Of a DNA stretch of 64,000 nucleotides, positions 1-8,060 are shown one piece after another. Below the pieces are notes generated by a model that was not told the origin of the DNA, made no database searches, and worked only from the letters and a program-made list of their open reading frames with translations. A program made the translations under genes and the position numbers. The DNA lies in contig NZ_NFJK01000014.1 of the NCBI RefSeq assembly GCF_002159845.1, forward strand, positions 1 to 64,000, written 5' to 3'. How positions within the stretch are numbered: position 1 is the first letter of the stretch; each line of letters opens with the position of its first letter. This stretch comes from Anaeromassilibacillus sp. An250. GTDB lineage: Bacteria; Bacillota; Clostridia; Oscillospirales; Acutalibacteraceae.

Positions 1-110
1 GTTTCATCAAGGACGGGCTTCATGGTAAACTCGTCATGCTCAAAAAGCAGGTATTGTTCGGCGGCTCCGTAGTCGGCGTTTTTAGAGTTGATATGCTTGA
101 GTGTTGCCAA
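1..110 (-). CDS. Relaxase/mobilization nuclease, N-terminal fragment (runs off window)
   Basis: The minus-strand frame from a TTG at 110 reads ATLKHINSKNADYGAAEQYL and continues off the left edge. This is the typical N terminus of Firmicutes conjugative relaxases, which nick oriT and covalently lead the DNA strand into the conjugation channel. It overlaps the end of mobC by 29 nt, so the two are translationally coupled. Only about 36 residues are visible, so no catalytic Tyr or His triad can be checked. An in-frame GTG at 119 is an alternative start. Confidence 0.7.
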   Translation of the reverse strand, partial: MATLKHINSKNADYGAAEQYLLFEHDEFTMKPVLDE

Positions 111-480
111 CCGCGTCACCTACTTTCTGTAAGACTTCATACTTGAGGGCGGCAAGGTCGGCTATGGCGGCGCGTACTTCGCCGGACAGCGCATTGTAGG
201 GTGCGCCGTACTCATTCAGATACCGGGCAATCTGGTTGAGGTTGCCGCCGATCCTGCCGTACTCGGCGGCCAGCTTCCCGACAGCAGAGAGCAGTTCATC
301 ATTGACCGCCGACACATGGATAATGGGGCGTATGGCGGTGCGCCGTATCGCCTGCCGGAGAAATTCGGACTGGCTGATACCATAGGGCGCAAGCCGCGCT
401 GTGAAGTCGGCGTATTCATCTTCGGACAGCCGGGTTTTCACAACGCGGCTGCGGTGGGGTGTGTTGTATCGCTTCGGCAT
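82..480 (-). CDS. mobC: MobC-family relaxosome accessory protein
   Basis: A 132-aa protein that begins MPKRYN. I chose the ATG at 480 over an upstream GTG because AAAGGAGG lies 9 nt before it. The N-terminal half has a ribbon-helix-helix look (RVVKTRLSEDEY, then SQSEFLRQAI). The C-terminal half has the MobC signature GRIGGNLNQIARYLN. MobC proteins bind oriT and open it for the relaxase, whose gene follows directly with overlap. This is a cytoplasmic DNA-binding protein. The match is good; it probably belongs with the off-window relaxase rather than with the ICE to the right. Confidence 0.85.
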   Translation of the reverse strand: MPKRYNTPHRSRVVKTRLSEDEYADFTARLAPYGISQSEFLRQAIRRTAIRPIIHVSAVNDELLSAVGKLAAEYGRIGGNLNQIARYLNEYGAPYNALSGEVRAAIADLAALKYEVLQKVGDAVGNTQAYQL

Positions 481-501
481 GGGCTGTAAACCTCCTTTCA
501 C

Positions 502-1012
502 TTATCACAAAAAATTCTCTTATCTGTTAGCCATTTCCGGGGCGAAAGTGAGAAAAAACTTTTCGCCGGTCGGGAATATTTTTGCGGCGTAAGCCGCCAT
601 AGCAGGGTTTGGGGAAGGCACTCCCCAACAAGTTTCCCGCGAGGGACAAAACCGCAGAATTGCGGATTTTGGCACCGTGGTAGAAACTTGCTCTCAGTAA
701 GCCGTAGACTGCCCCTGTCCGGGATTTCCGTACATAGAGCGAACGGGGTGGGGCTTTCAGCCCGCTGTACGCGGCCTTTTTCCCTTTCGCCAAAGATACA
801 TTTGAAAGGCCGCCAGCTACCCGCTGAACGGGGATTGCTACAAACTTTCTTTTGCTTCTGTAATGCGGAAAAAGGAAATTTGGCAACCGGCGGGGCAGAA
901 AATTTTTCCTTTCACTCCCTACAACACCAGCAAAGGCAAAAATGACGGAAATTCTGGAAATTTTTTCTTTGCTTCTTAATACGGACAAATTTCAAAAATG
1001 CCAAACGGACAA
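502..1012. other. Non-coding region upstream of mobC, candidate oriT
   Basis: No convincing gene is seen over about 500 bp. Open frames here lack ribosome sites and read as basic, low-complexity protein. The stretch holds several short inverted repeats, for example around 613-628 and 650-666. Its position just upstream of mobC-relaxase is where oriT lies in many related elements. No known nic motif was recognised, so the oriT call is positional inference. Confidence 0.35.
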
Positions 1013-1050
1013 CAAAAAAAGCAGCAAATCTTTTTCAGACTTACTGCTTT
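1013..1050 (-). terminator. Rho-independent terminator
   Basis: On the minus strand AAAGCAG and CTGCTTT form a stem, followed by a run of seven T (plus-strand A-run at 1013-1020). It sits downstream of the small gene at 1124-1297. Confidence 0.65.
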
Positions 1051-1123
1051 CGTTGGCCGCCGGTGACGGCTGGTATTCAGTTTTGAAAATTCGAGTAAGG
1101 TTAGCCCAATGATGACATAGCAA

Positions 1124-1297
1124 TTAAAGCAGGCTACCTTTTAATCCTTTCTTGAAAACTAACACGGCTTTGTCCGTTCCTAAAAATGACATAGTCTTAA
1201 CCTGATAGCTCTCTTTTTCCATTTCTGTTACTTTTTCATTGATTTTTTGCTCCACATTTTCAGTCGTAATTCCTTCAATCAATATAGTTCTATACAT
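1124..1297 (-). CDS. Small hypothetical protein (57 aa)
   Basis: A 57-aa frame starting MYRTILIEGITT, with GGAGG 9 nt before the ATG and a promoter-like TATAAT about 40 bp upstream. The product is charged, with a helical centre (VEQKINEKVTEMEKE) and a short beta-like tail ending GSLL. No family was recognised. Its own promoter and a downstream terminator suggest a single-gene unit. It is shorter than common gene-calling cut-offs, so it could be missed. Confidence 0.6.
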   Translation of the reverse strand: MYRTILIEGITTENVEQKINEKVTEMEKESYQVKTMSFLGTDKAVLVFKKGLKGSLL

Positions 1298-1334
1298 TAC
1301 GCGTGCCTCCGTAAAACTCGATTTTATTGGTCTT

Positions 1335-1362
1335 ATTATACTACGGTTGATTTCTCTTGAAA
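1335..1362 (-). promoter_or_regulatory. Sigma-A-type promoter for the 57-aa gene
   Basis: Minus-strand -10 TATAAT (1335-1340) and a weak -35 TTTCAA (1357-1362) are separated by 16 bp. The start codon of the small gene is at 1297. Confidence 0.5.
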
Positions 1363-1423
1363 ATAGATGAATTGTAAACTTGCTGGTGAAAATCGCTAAT
1401 GACAGTCGGTGTTCGTTCTTTGC

Positions 1424-1621
1424 TTATCGGTCAAAGCGAAATTTGAACAGCGCGGCGATTAGCTTCTGTTTTATATGTTCCTCAACCTCGGCGCTGACTT
1501 TCCCGTGTACTTTGGAACAGTATCGGATATATCCGGCGTAGTGGGAAAGAACGGTGTCGATTGCGTCCGGGTCGCCCTCATGCGCCTTGACGATTGTTTC
1601 ATAGGGGAGAAGTTTACTCAT
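1424..1621 (-). CDS. Helix-turn-helix protein of conjugative-transposon type
   Basis: A 65-aa protein, MSKLLPYETIVKAHEGD..., matching the small helix-turn-helix domain found beside sigma-like regulators in Tn916-type elements. The motif GDPDAIDTVLSHYAGYIRY is characteristic. Its start overlaps the stop of the upstream sigma-like gene by 8 nt, so the two form a pair. The likely role is control of excision or transfer genes of the tet(W)-bearing element, which is inference from the family. Confidence 0.75.
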   Translation of the reverse strand: MSKLLPYETIVKAHEGDPDAIDTVLSHYAGYIRYCSKVHGKVSAEVEEHIKQKLIAALFKFRFDR

Positions 1622-2036
1622 GGTCTTTTCCCTCCATGAGCCGCCGCAGCCGTTTCAAAGCAAGCTGGATATGCCGCCCCGCTGTGCTGCGTGTCCGGCC
1701 GATATGTACGCCGATCACGCGCTGCGGCTGGCGCAGGAAGTAGTAACGGAAAAGTTCTTCCTGTGCCTGCTCCGGCAAAACAGAGATCGCGTCGGCAAGG
1801 GCGGCGTTGCAGAGCAGGACGGTCTGACCGCAGACGGTAAATGGGTATTCCTCGTCCGGCTCCGACGCGGCAAACTGGACAAACTTCTCGTTCATCAGAT
1901 AGTCAAGGGAAACTTGCCGTTCCCATTGCCGTTTAAGCTTCAAAATCTTGTCCAAGGCGGCACAGCGGATAACAGTCTTGCAAAAGGCGTTGTACCTGCG
2001 CTGGATATATTCTTGATAGGCTATCTGGTCGGTCAT
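1614..2036 (-). CDS. Sigma-70-family regulator of conjugative-transposon type
   Basis: A 140-aa protein from the ATG at 2036 (GAAAGGGG upstream). The C-terminal part, LPEQAQEELFRYYFLRQPQRVIGVHIGRTRSTAGRHI, is a sigma region 4-like helix-turn-helix. Related genes lie beside the HTH gene in Tn916-like elements and regulate transfer and excision. The first 60 residues are unremarkable. It overlaps the HTH gene by 8 nt. Confidence 0.75.
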   Translation of the reverse strand: MTDQIAYQEYIQRRYNAFCKTVIRCAALDKILKLKRQWERQVSLDYLMNEKFVQFAASEPDEEYPFTVCGQTVLLCNAALADAISVLPEQAQEELFRYYFLRQPQRVIGVHIGRTRSTAGRHIQLALKRLRRLMEGKDHE

Positions 2037-2125
2037 GGAAATTCCCCTTTCTGAATAATAGTGCGGGGCGGTGGCACTTCTTGCTGTCGCCCCTTGATTG
2101 CCTACCAGCAAAGGCGGGCGGGGCT

Positions 2126-2167
2126 GTCAACGGCTGCGCATATGCGCCGTTCATCTTGACCGTTGAC
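2126..2167. repeat. Inverted repeats between methyltransferase and sigma genes
   Basis: GTCAACGG (2126-2133) is repeated inverted as CCGTTGAC (2160-2167). Between them lies a near-palindrome centred on GCGCATATGCGC. It could be a terminator lacking a T-run, a protein site, or an element junction; nothing decides between these. Confidence 0.4.
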
Positions 2168-2207
2168 TGGCTCGGCTGGGTTTGCTATTTACCCGACAAA
2201 CTTGAAT

Positions 2208-2975
2208 TTATTTTAAGCTATCACGTTTTACCTTCTTAAGCCTTACTATCATTACCATAGGAATTTCTTTGTTGGTTTTAAAACATTCTTCATAAAATCC
2301 ATCAATGACAAATCCAGCTCTAAAACAAAGGTTAAAAATATCTTGTATGGAACGATGATAATAAATCTGCTCTTTCGGTTGCCCTTCAATCGCTATATCA
2401 TAGTAACTGTGCGGTGTCATATATTTTTCAGTCAACGTGACAAAACAAGGGTGTTGCGTTGCAAAGACAAAAATTCCGCTTTCCTGCAACAGTTCATAAA
2501 CAGCCATAAGAAGTGGTTCAATATCCGTAATATCCATAATTGCCATATTAGAAACTGCTTTCGTAAAGGCTCGATTTCTTTTTAATTCTAATATACTTTT
2601 TCTATCGGTCGCATCCGCCACACAAAATTCAATTTGTTTTGCATATTGTGATTGCCGTCTTTTAGCCAATTCTATCATTTTTTTGCTGTAATCAAAAGCG
2701 ACAACCGAAGCGCCTCTTTGTGCAAGATACGAAGAATAATTTCCATTGCCACACGCAATATCCAAAATGTAATCCGCAGGATTAGGAGATAGAAGTTCCG
2801 TTACTTTGGGACGCACTACCTCTCTGTGAAATTCATTAGATTCGTCACCCATTGCATTATCCCAAAATTGTGCGTTCTCCTCCCAGATTTTTTTACTTTC
2901 CTCTGTTCCCATGTTCTCTCCCACTCCCCAAATTTGCTTTTTTGCTTCCATTAAATCTTCCTTACTATATTCCAT
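2208..2975 (-). CDS. Class I SAM-dependent methyltransferase
   Basis: A 255-aa protein with GGAGGG 6 nt before the ATG at 2975. Motif I (ILDIACGNGNYSSYLAQRGA) lies near residues 69-88 and the acidic loop VVAFDYSKKMIELA follows, as in the Methyltransf_25/11 fold. The C terminus lacks rRNA-methylase hallmarks, so the substrate is unknown. It begins 50 bp after the tet(W) stop on the same strand and may be cotranscribed. Its AT-richness compared with tet(W) suggests a separate origin. Confidence 0.75.
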   Translation of the reverse strand: MEYSKEDLMEAKKQIWGVGENMGTEESKKIWEENAQFWDNAMGDESNEFHREVVRPKVTELLSPNPADYILDIACGNGNYSSYLAQRGASVVAFDYSKKMIELAKRRQSQYAKQIEFCVADATDRKSILELKRNRAFTKAVSNMAIMDITDIEPLLMAVYELLQESGIFVFATQHPCFVTLTEKYMTPHSYYDIAIEGQPKEQIYYHRSIQDIFNLCFRAGFVIDGFYEECFKTNKEIPMVMIVRLKKVKRDSLK

Positions 2976-3025
2976 TGTTACCCTCCATAACTTCTGATTG
3001 TTGCCGTCTTGACGATTATGTATCT

Positions 3026-4945
3026 TTACATTACCTTCTGAAACATATGGCGCACCTTGTCCAGGCGGCTGTTTGGACGGCGGGGCTGGATGACCGGCTG
3101 ACCGACAGCGGCCTGATATCCTTTCAGCTCTGTAAGGCATACGCTCCGCCCGTTGGTGTAAAAGGCCAGATCAGTACGGTATGCCTGTATACAGCGGGCG
3201 GGAATCTCGCCAGTAAAGACAACTTCATCCTTTTTTACCTGGGCCGTTTCGATGGTGGCACAGTATTTCGGTGCATCATGATAAGCCCTGGAAAGGTATT
3301 CCTGGGGCGCATAGAGGATGAAGGAGAGATAAGGTTCCAGCAGCTGCGTCCCCGATTCCTTCAATGCCTGTTCCAATACAATCGGGGCCAATGAGCGGAA
3401 GTCCGCCGGCGTGCTGACCGGACTGTAATAAAGCCCGTATTCAAAGCAAATCTTACAGTCCGTTACGTTCCAGCCGAACAAGCCCTGCTCCAGCCCGTAA
3501 CGGATACCATCCCTGACAGCGTTTTGAAAACTCTGGTTCAAGTATCCCAGCGAAACCCGGCTCTCGTATTGTACACCGGAGCCAAGCGAGAGTGGTGTAA
3601 CAGACAGTCCTATGGATGCCCAAAACGGGTTGGGCGGCACCTCGATATGGATGGTGTGGCTGGCTGCTTTGAGCGGCCGCTCCATATAAATGACGGAGGG
3701 TTCCTTTACCACTGTTTCAAGCTTGTATTTTTCCGACAGCAAAGCGGAAACAACCTCCAACTGCACCCGGCCCAAAAAAGAAAGAATGATCTCATGGGTG
3801 ATGGAATCCACTTCGCAACGCAAAAGCGGGTCAGTATCCGCAAGTTGCGTAAGAGCGTCCAGCAGCCGTTCTCTTTGCGCTGCCGTTTTCGGCGCAATCG
3901 TCGTCCGCAGCATGGGGAGGGGGTCCTCGCGCCACCTTTTACGAGGGAGCCGGGTTTGGTCCCCTAATACATCGTTTAACCTCACGCTGTCGCTGGGAAG
4001 GATAACAATTTCACCCTGATAAGCGGTGTCTGTCCGAACAATTTCCCCTTTGGATGGAATACGCATCTCTGTGATTTTCAGCTTTTCTCTCCCGGCCAGG
4101 GCCACCGTATCCCGCAGGCGCAGCGTTCCGCTGTATAACCGTAGATAGACACGCCGCTGGCCGCAATCGGTGTACTCAACCTTGAAAACGCTGCCGCATA
4201 GGGCGGCGCCCCCCTGTTCCCCAATCGGTTGGAACAGCCCTGTCACCGCATCCATCAACGGTTGAATGCCAAGGCCATTTTTGGCGCTGCCATGATAGAC
4301 TGGGAACAGGGAGGCGTCTTGAACCCGCTGCTGTTCCTCCCGCGCAAGTTTTTCCCGGCTGATTGGTTCTCCTGCGATATACTTTTCCAATAATTCATCG
4401 TTATTTTCGATGACCGCATCCCATGCTTCTATGTCGGTATTTTCCTCCAGGACTATTTCCGGGGACAGCGACACCGTCTGCTTGATGATAATATCGGCGG
4501 AGAGCTTATCCCGAACAGACTGAACCACGCTCTGCAAATCAACGCCAGCCTGGTCGATCTTGTTGATAAAGATAACGGTGGGAATGTTCATTTTCCGCAG
4601 GGCATGGAACAGAATACGGGTCTGGGCCTGCACGCCATCTTTAGCGGAGATCACCAAGATGGCCCCATCTAAAACAGCCAAAGAGCGGTACACCTCCGCC
4701 AAAAAATCCATGTGGCCGGGCGTATCCACAATGTTAACTTTACATCTGTGCCACTGGAAGGAAGTGACTGCCGCTTGAATGGTAATCCCACGCTGCCGCT
4801 CCAAAAACATGGTGTCCGTCCTCGTTGTCCCTTTTTCGACGCTCCCCGGTTCTGAAATGGCTCCGCTGGCATATAGCAGGCTCTCCGTCAAGGTCGTCTT
4901 TCCAGCGTCTACATGGGCAAGAATTCCAATATTGATTATTTTCAT
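3026..4945 (-). CDS. tet(W): Tetracycline resistance ribosomal protection protein Tet(W)
   Basis: A 639-aa translation-factor GTPase, full length for Tet(W). GTPase motifs are all present: AHVDAGKT at residues 10-17, DTPGH near 74, NKID near 128. Domains follow the EF-G plan, with the C-terminal domain IV/V regions intact. Family knowledge: it binds the ribosome and releases tetracycline from the decoding site. From memory the sequence matches Tet(W) nearly throughout. A leader peptide and attenuator hairpin lie upstream. The ATG at 4945 has GGGAGGAC before it. No truncation or frameshift is seen. Confidence 0.97.
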   Translation of the reverse strand: MKIINIGILAHVDAGKTTLTESLLYASGAISEPGSVEKGTTRTDTMFLERQRGITIQAAVTSFQWHRCKVNIVDTPGHMDFLAEVYRSLAVLDGAILVISAKDGVQAQTRILFHALRKMNIPTVIFINKIDQAGVDLQSVVQSVRDKLSADIIIKQTVSLSPEIVLEENTDIEAWDAVIENNDELLEKYIAGEPISREKLAREEQQRVQDASLFPVYHGSAKNGLGIQPLMDAVTGLFQPIGEQGGAALCGSVFKVEYTDCGQRRVYLRLYSGTLRLRDTVALAGREKLKITEMRIPSKGEIVRTDTAYQGEIVILPSDSVRLNDVLGDQTRLPRKRWREDPLPMLRTTIAPKTAAQRERLLDALTQLADTDPLLRCEVDSITHEIILSFLGRVQLEVVSALLSEKYKLETVVKEPSVIYMERPLKAASHTIHIEVPPNPFWASIGLSVTPLSLGSGVQYESRVSLGYLNQSFQNAVRDGIRYGLEQGLFGWNVTDCKICFEYGLYYSPVSTPADFRSLAPIVLEQALKESGTQLLEPYLSFILYAPQEYLSRAYHDAPKYCATIETAQVKKDEVVFTGEIPARCIQAYRTDLAFYTNGRSVCLTELKGYQAAVGQPVIQPRRPNSRLDKVRHMFQKVM

Positions 4946-4982
4946 GTGATTGTCCTCCCTTTACAGCCCCAAAGGGCATAAA

Positions 4983-5019
4983 AATCCCCAGCAGTAAAAT
5001 ACTTTTACCACTGGGGATT
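4983..5019 (-). promoter_or_regulatory. Attenuator hairpin in the tet(W) leader
   Basis: AATCCCCAG (4983-4991) pairs with CTGGGGATT (5011-5019). In the RNA the stem follows, and overlaps the end of, the 14-aa leader reading frame and is followed by TTTT. This is the known arrangement in tet(M)-type genes, where ribosome behaviour on the leader controls read-through. Confidence 0.75.
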
Positions 5020-5049
5020 ATAAGTTGCGGACATACACATATACAGCAT
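5005..5049 (-). CDS. tet(W) leader peptide (14 aa)
   Basis: The frame ATG(5049)-TAA(5005) encodes MLYMCMSATYNPQW, resembling the leader peptides of tet(M)/tet(O)-type genes. The last codons lie in the 5' arm of the attenuator stem, so ribosome stalling under tetracycline would melt it. Function is by analogy. Confidence 0.7.
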   Translation of the reverse strand: MLYMCMSATYNPQW

Positions 5050-5103
5050 ACACCTGTTTGTGATTGCTGTTTTTGGGGATATGTCAAAATTGATAAGGCA
5101 AAA

Positions 5104-5200
5104 GTATTCTTAAATTGGGTACAAAAAACTAAGCCCCTACAAAAGGAGCTATCATAATCCTTTGTTCCCACTATTTGATTATAGTTTTATTTAAGAATAC
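5104..5200. repeat. 12-bp perfect inverted repeat upstream of the tet(W) leader
   Basis: GTATTCTTAAAT (5104-5115) and ATTTAAGAATAC (5189-5200) are perfect inverted copies 73 bp apart, flanking the probable promoter zone of tet(W). It may be a further leader structure or a regulator site. No clean -35/-10 pair was resolved. Confidence 0.45.
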
Positions 5201-5472
5201 CTTGCCGCATATTTTTTACTCCTTTTCTGGATTAAATCATTGTATCACATCAGTTTTAGGAAAGCAAGTACCTAAAAGAAATTTTTCTTCCCCTTATATG
5301 TAACAATCATACCGGCTTCCTAGCGTTCAGAATGTTTTCTGCTGTCTGCTGTGGTGTTTGGTTGGAATTGTCCAACCAAAAGCCGATCCGTGGTGTTGTC
5401 TGCATTTTACTAAATACAAATTCAATGTATACAGAAAGATATAAGGAGTGGGAGGGATTCCGCCGTAGTTGG

Positions 5473-5512
5473 CATTGTAGGAAAATCCAAAAGTTTAGAT
5501 TTTCCCACAATG
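5473..5512. repeat. 15-bp hairpin near the maff2 junction
   Basis: CATTGTAGGAAAATC (5473-5487) and GATTTTCCCACAATG (5498-5512) are inverted copies with one mismatch and a 10-nt loop. It lies between tet(W) and the truncated maff2, close to an element end, and could be a recombinase site or terminator. The rest of 5201-5585 shows no convincing gene. Confidence 0.45.
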
Positions 5513-5585
5513 CTTATCTTTTGGTCTTTGGTTCGGAATAGTGTAGTGCTGGCGGTCTATCTCTTGTTTTCGGTTGCTTGCTTCC

Positions 5586-5726
5586 TTACCGTACATGAGC
5601 ATTCGCACCGGGGTTGTCGTTGCCGTAACCTTCCAGCAGGTTGATGACACCCCAGATGCCGAGACCAGCGCCCAGAGCGATAACGAGGGTCTGAAGAACG
5701 GTGATAGCCTGATTGAAAAATGCCAT
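5586..5726 (-). pseudogene. maff2: Maff2-family ICE membrane protein, 3' truncated
   Basis: The 46-aa frame begins MAFFNQAITVLQTLVIALGA and contains INLLEGYGNDNPGA, a recognisable Maff2 protein. These normally continue with KSQG... and a second membrane helix to about 60-75 aa. Here the reading frame switches after GA to unrelated residues and stops. The coding end is replaced by foreign sequence, as expected from an insertion. No good ribosome site precedes the ATG. In related ICEs maff2 lies just downstream of the coupling-protein gene, as it does here apart from IS110. Confidence 0.8.
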
Positions 5727-5786
5727 AAATTATAGTTAGCCGGAATCATTTGAAAAGTTTGATTTAGTCATTCATAGGCATACAAA

Positions 5787-5830
5787 AGCCGGAACAATCG
5801 GCACCCGGTTTCCGGGGCCTGATTCCGGCT
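5787..5830 (+). terminator. Hairpin followed by T-run
   Basis: AGCCGGAA (5787-5794) and TTCCGGCT (5823-5830) enclose a second small stem and are followed by CTCCTTTTTT on the plus strand. It would stop plus-strand transcription entering the IS110 region. Confidence 0.45.
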
Positions 5831-5943
5831 GTCCTCCTTTTTTCATTATTTTTTGGTGATTGTCCGCTTTGTACGCCGATGGCCCCATCCGGGGCGGTTG
5901 AGGCGGGTAGATAAGATCACTCCTATTACAATAAATTTGGACA

Positions 5944-5972
5944 GGAAAGCCGGACAGCCAGTCCGGCTTTCC
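5944..5972. repeat. 12-bp perfect hairpin just left of IS110
   Basis: GGAAAGCCGGAC (5944-5955) and GTCCGGCTTTCC (5961-5972) form a perfect stem with a 5-nt loop. It may be an ICE terminator or mark the insertion target of IS110 elements, some of which prefer stem-loops. Confidence 0.55.
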
Positions 5973-5984
5973 CTCCATCTCGTG

Positions 5985-6190
5985 CCTAAGCTACAATGAG
6001 AGGAGCAACTGGCTGACCAATCACTCCTTGGGCTTGTATGTCCGTGTGAAAGACTGTTAGCCATCCTCTCGTTGCAGCGTTCGATTTAAGCAGGTTGAAC
6101 CACCGGATGTCGGAGAGTTCGTGTCACACAATAGATTGAATCGGCAGCGAGAAAAGATGGATTCCGGTTGCAGATTCTTTGTATTGGAGG
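5985..6190 (+). ncRNA. Candidate bridge RNA of IS110 element
   Basis: Family knowledge: IS110-group recombinases use a structured non-coding RNA from the element end next to the transposase start, with loops that pair to target and donor DNA. The 200 bp before the ATG at 6198 has no gene and is rich in short complementary segments, for example AGAGGA near 6000 against TCCTCT near 6065. No fold was computed, so this is inference from position. Confidence 0.4.
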
Positions 6191-6197
6191 AATGTGA

Positions 6198-7406
6198 ATG
6201 AACTGCGTTGGCATCGATGTTTCCAAGGGTAAGAGCATGATTGCAGTCATGCGGCCCTTCGGAGAGGTAGTGGTTTCACCCTTTGAAGTACGTCACACCG
6301 CCAATGAACTGAGCGAGCTGGCAGGACTGCTCAAAAGCCTGGACGGCGAGACCCGTGTGGTGATGGAATCCACGGGTAATTACCATGCTCCGGTGGCCTG
6401 GCTGCTCCACGACGCGGGCCTTTATGTCTCGGTAGTCAATGCAATGCTGGTGCATGACTACGGAAACAACAGTTTAAGACGGGCCAAAACCGACAAAAAG
6501 GATGCCGTAAAGCTGGCCAACTACGGTCTTGACCACTGGCTCACATTGCCGAGATATATCCCGGAGGAGGATACCCGACTCATGCTGAAAATCTGCTACC
6601 GGCAGTACCAACAGTATTCCAAAGTTCAGACCATGCTGAAGAATAACCTGATCTCCCTGCTGGACACCACCTTCCCAGACGCAAATCGCTTGTTTACCAG
6701 TCCGCCCCGCGCCGATGGCAGCGAGAAGTGGGTGGACTTTGTCGCTACTTTTTGGCATTGCGAGTGCGTTTGTGGCCGGTCTGAGAAGGCCTTTACTACC
6801 CAATACCAGAAGTGGTGCAGAAAGCACGGCTACAATTTCAGCGAGGATAAGGCGCTGGATATTTATGCCTCTGCTTGCAGACACTTCGGTGTCATACCGA
6901 AAACGGATACGGCAAAACTTTTGGTAGAACAGGCCATTTCTCAACTCCAGACAACTTCTTCCGCGTTAGCTGCTCTCAAACAGGAGATGCAATCCCTGGC
7001 AGCTTCTCTGCCGGAGTATCCTGTAGTGATGGGGATGTTTGGTGTTGGCCCAACCCTCGGCCCTCAACTCCTGGCTGAAATTGGCGATGTACGCCGTTTT
7101 CATTCCAAAAAAGCGTTGGTTGCCTTTGCGGGTATTGACGCCCCGCCCTACCAATCCGGTCAAATAGATGTCCGTAGCCGTAGCATTTCCAAGCGAGGAT
7201 CTGCCTCACTGCGCAGGACGCTCTTTCTGGTGATGAGCGTCATCCTGCAATGTGCTCCAATAGACGAGCCGGTGTACCAGTTCATGGACAAGAAACGCTC
7301 TGAAGGCAAGCCATATCGTGTCTACATGATGGCCTCTGCCAACAAGTTCCTGCGCATCTACTACGCTTCTGTGAAAGCCTACTTGGAATCCCTGGAGCAC
7401 GACTGA
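6198..7406 (+). CDS. IS110-family transposase (bridge recombinase)
   Basis: A 402-aa protein with GGAGG 7 nt before the ATG. The N-terminal RuvC-like DEDD domain shows GIDVSK (Asp7), MESTGNYH (Glu near 58) and RRAKTDKKDA (two Asp near 97-101). The C-terminal Transposase_20 domain shows FGVGPTLGPQLLAEIGDVRRF and FAGIDAPPYQSGQ, the latter holding the conserved serine region. Length is normal for the family and no frameshift is seen, so it may be active. It uses the opposite strand to the flanking ICE genes. Confidence 0.95.
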   Translation: MNCVGIDVSKGKSMIAVMRPFGEVVVSPFEVRHTANELSELAGLLKSLDGETRVVMESTGNYHAPVAWLLHDAGLYVSVVNAMLVHDYGNNSLRRAKTDKKDAVKLANYGLDHWLTLPRYIPEEDTRLMLKICYRQYQQYSKVQTMLKNNLISLLDTTFPDANRLFTSPPRADGSEKWVDFVATFWHCECVCGRSEKAFTTQYQKWCRKHGYNFSEDKALDIYASACRHFGVIPKTDTAKLLVEQAISQLQTTSSALAALKQEMQSLAASLPEYPVVMGMFGVGPTLGPQLLAEIGDVRRFHSKKALVAFAGIDAPPYQSGQIDVRSRSISKRGSASLRRTLFLVMSVILQCAPIDEPVYQFMDKKRSEGKPYRVYMMASANKFLRIYYASVKAYLESLEHD

Positions 7407-7409
7407 TTT

Positions 7410-7481
7410 TTACACTCTATACCATCTGGCTGGCCGCCGTTTTAATTTTGAGATGCTCAGCGGCTTGATTTTGTATTGCAT
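7410..7481 (-). CDS. Tiny frame downstream of virD4 (23 aa)
   Basis: The frame encodes MQYKIKPLSISKLKRRPARW plus YRV, with TTAGGGAGG 8 nt upstream. It lies where a short gene often separates the coupling protein from maff2. Its stop is only 4 bp from the IS110 transposase stop, so it may be the 5' stump of a longer gene cut by IS110. Not recognised. Confidence 0.35.
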   Translation of the reverse strand: MQYKIKPLSISKLKRRPARWYRV

Positions 7482-7552
7482 TTTTTCGCCTCCCTAAAAA
7501 TCTGAAATTTCTACTTGACTTTTATTAGCAGGTCTTTCACAGCGGAACAGAT

Positions 7553-7798
7553 TTACACGCCCTCTGCGTCTACTTCATACACATCGTAGACCTCGTTGGG
7601 CTTGAGCTTGAGCCGGGTGGACAGGAACGCCTCGATGTCAAAGGCGTTCTTGGGGTCCGCGTCGGCGGTGTACGGGTAATTGGGGTGCTTGGTGATGTCG
7701 TACTTGTCCGAGAGGAAAGGCCGCACACCGCGCAGCTGGAGGATACACTTGCCGCCGTCCATGACGGCCAGTTCATCCTGGCTCATAAGCTCTTTGCC
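7553..7798 (-). pseudogene. virD4: VirD4-type coupling protein, piece D (C terminus)
   Basis: The frame ending at 7553 reads GKELMSQDELAVMDGGKCIL and RGVRPFLSDKYDITKHPNY, the usual C terminus of ICE T4CPs. Upstream the frame meets a stop in unrelated AT-rich DNA. The last shared bases are TCTTTGCC (7791-7798), also present at 19669-19676 next to piece C. Joining C to D there gives ...YQKLGKELMSQ..., in frame. This is therefore the final 79 residues of the split gene. Confidence 0.9.
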
Positions 7799-7835
7799 AC
7801 AATGTCAAGTGATGAATTTAAAATGGACAAAAAGT

Positions 7836-7861
7836 AACCCTCCCCAATTAAGAGGAGGGTT
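7836..7861. terminator. Hairpin near the left end of E3
   Basis: AACCCTCC (7836-7843) and GGAGGGTT (7854-7861) form an 8-bp stem with a 10-nt loop, downstream of the cargo operon. The T-run is weak. The rest of 7862-8060 is AT-rich with no gene seen. Confidence 0.4.
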
Positions 7862-8060
7862 GGTATAATATACACAGAAAATAAGAGTTTTTAAATTTCG
7901 CTTTCATAGTCTTTTCTTCAAAAGGACTACAGAAACATGAAATGGAATTGAGAAAATTTGAATGGGATTCTTTAATTCCTATACAAGTTATTAGCGACAC
8001 AAAATGTAAAATGATAGAGTTCGTATAAAAACAGAATTTTTACATCATATTAAAAGCAAA

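Larger units (their letters stand above)
5975..7409 (+). mobile_element. IS110-family insertion sequence (ends approximate)
   Basis: A complete IS110 transposase gene with about 200 bp of upstream non-coding DNA lies between two ICE pieces: truncated maff2 on the left, and the coupling-protein 3' end with a tiny frame on the right. IS110 elements have no terminal inverted repeats and usually no target duplication, so the ends given are estimates from where neighbouring ICE sequence stops and starts. Confidence 0.6.

Noticed and set aside
527..988. Minus-strand frame of 153 aa upstream of mobC
   Set aside because: No ribosome site, Arg/Ser-rich translation, and located in the expected oriT region.
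3026..4945. Mosaic tetracycline-resistance gene
   Set aside because: The whole protein reads as Tet(W); no switch toward Tet(O) or Tet(32) was apparent by eye, though a few substitutions cannot be judged without alignment.
5332..5541. Plus-strand 69-aa frame between tet(W) and maff2
   Set aside because: It covers a hairpin, lacks a ribosome site and has no recognisable features.
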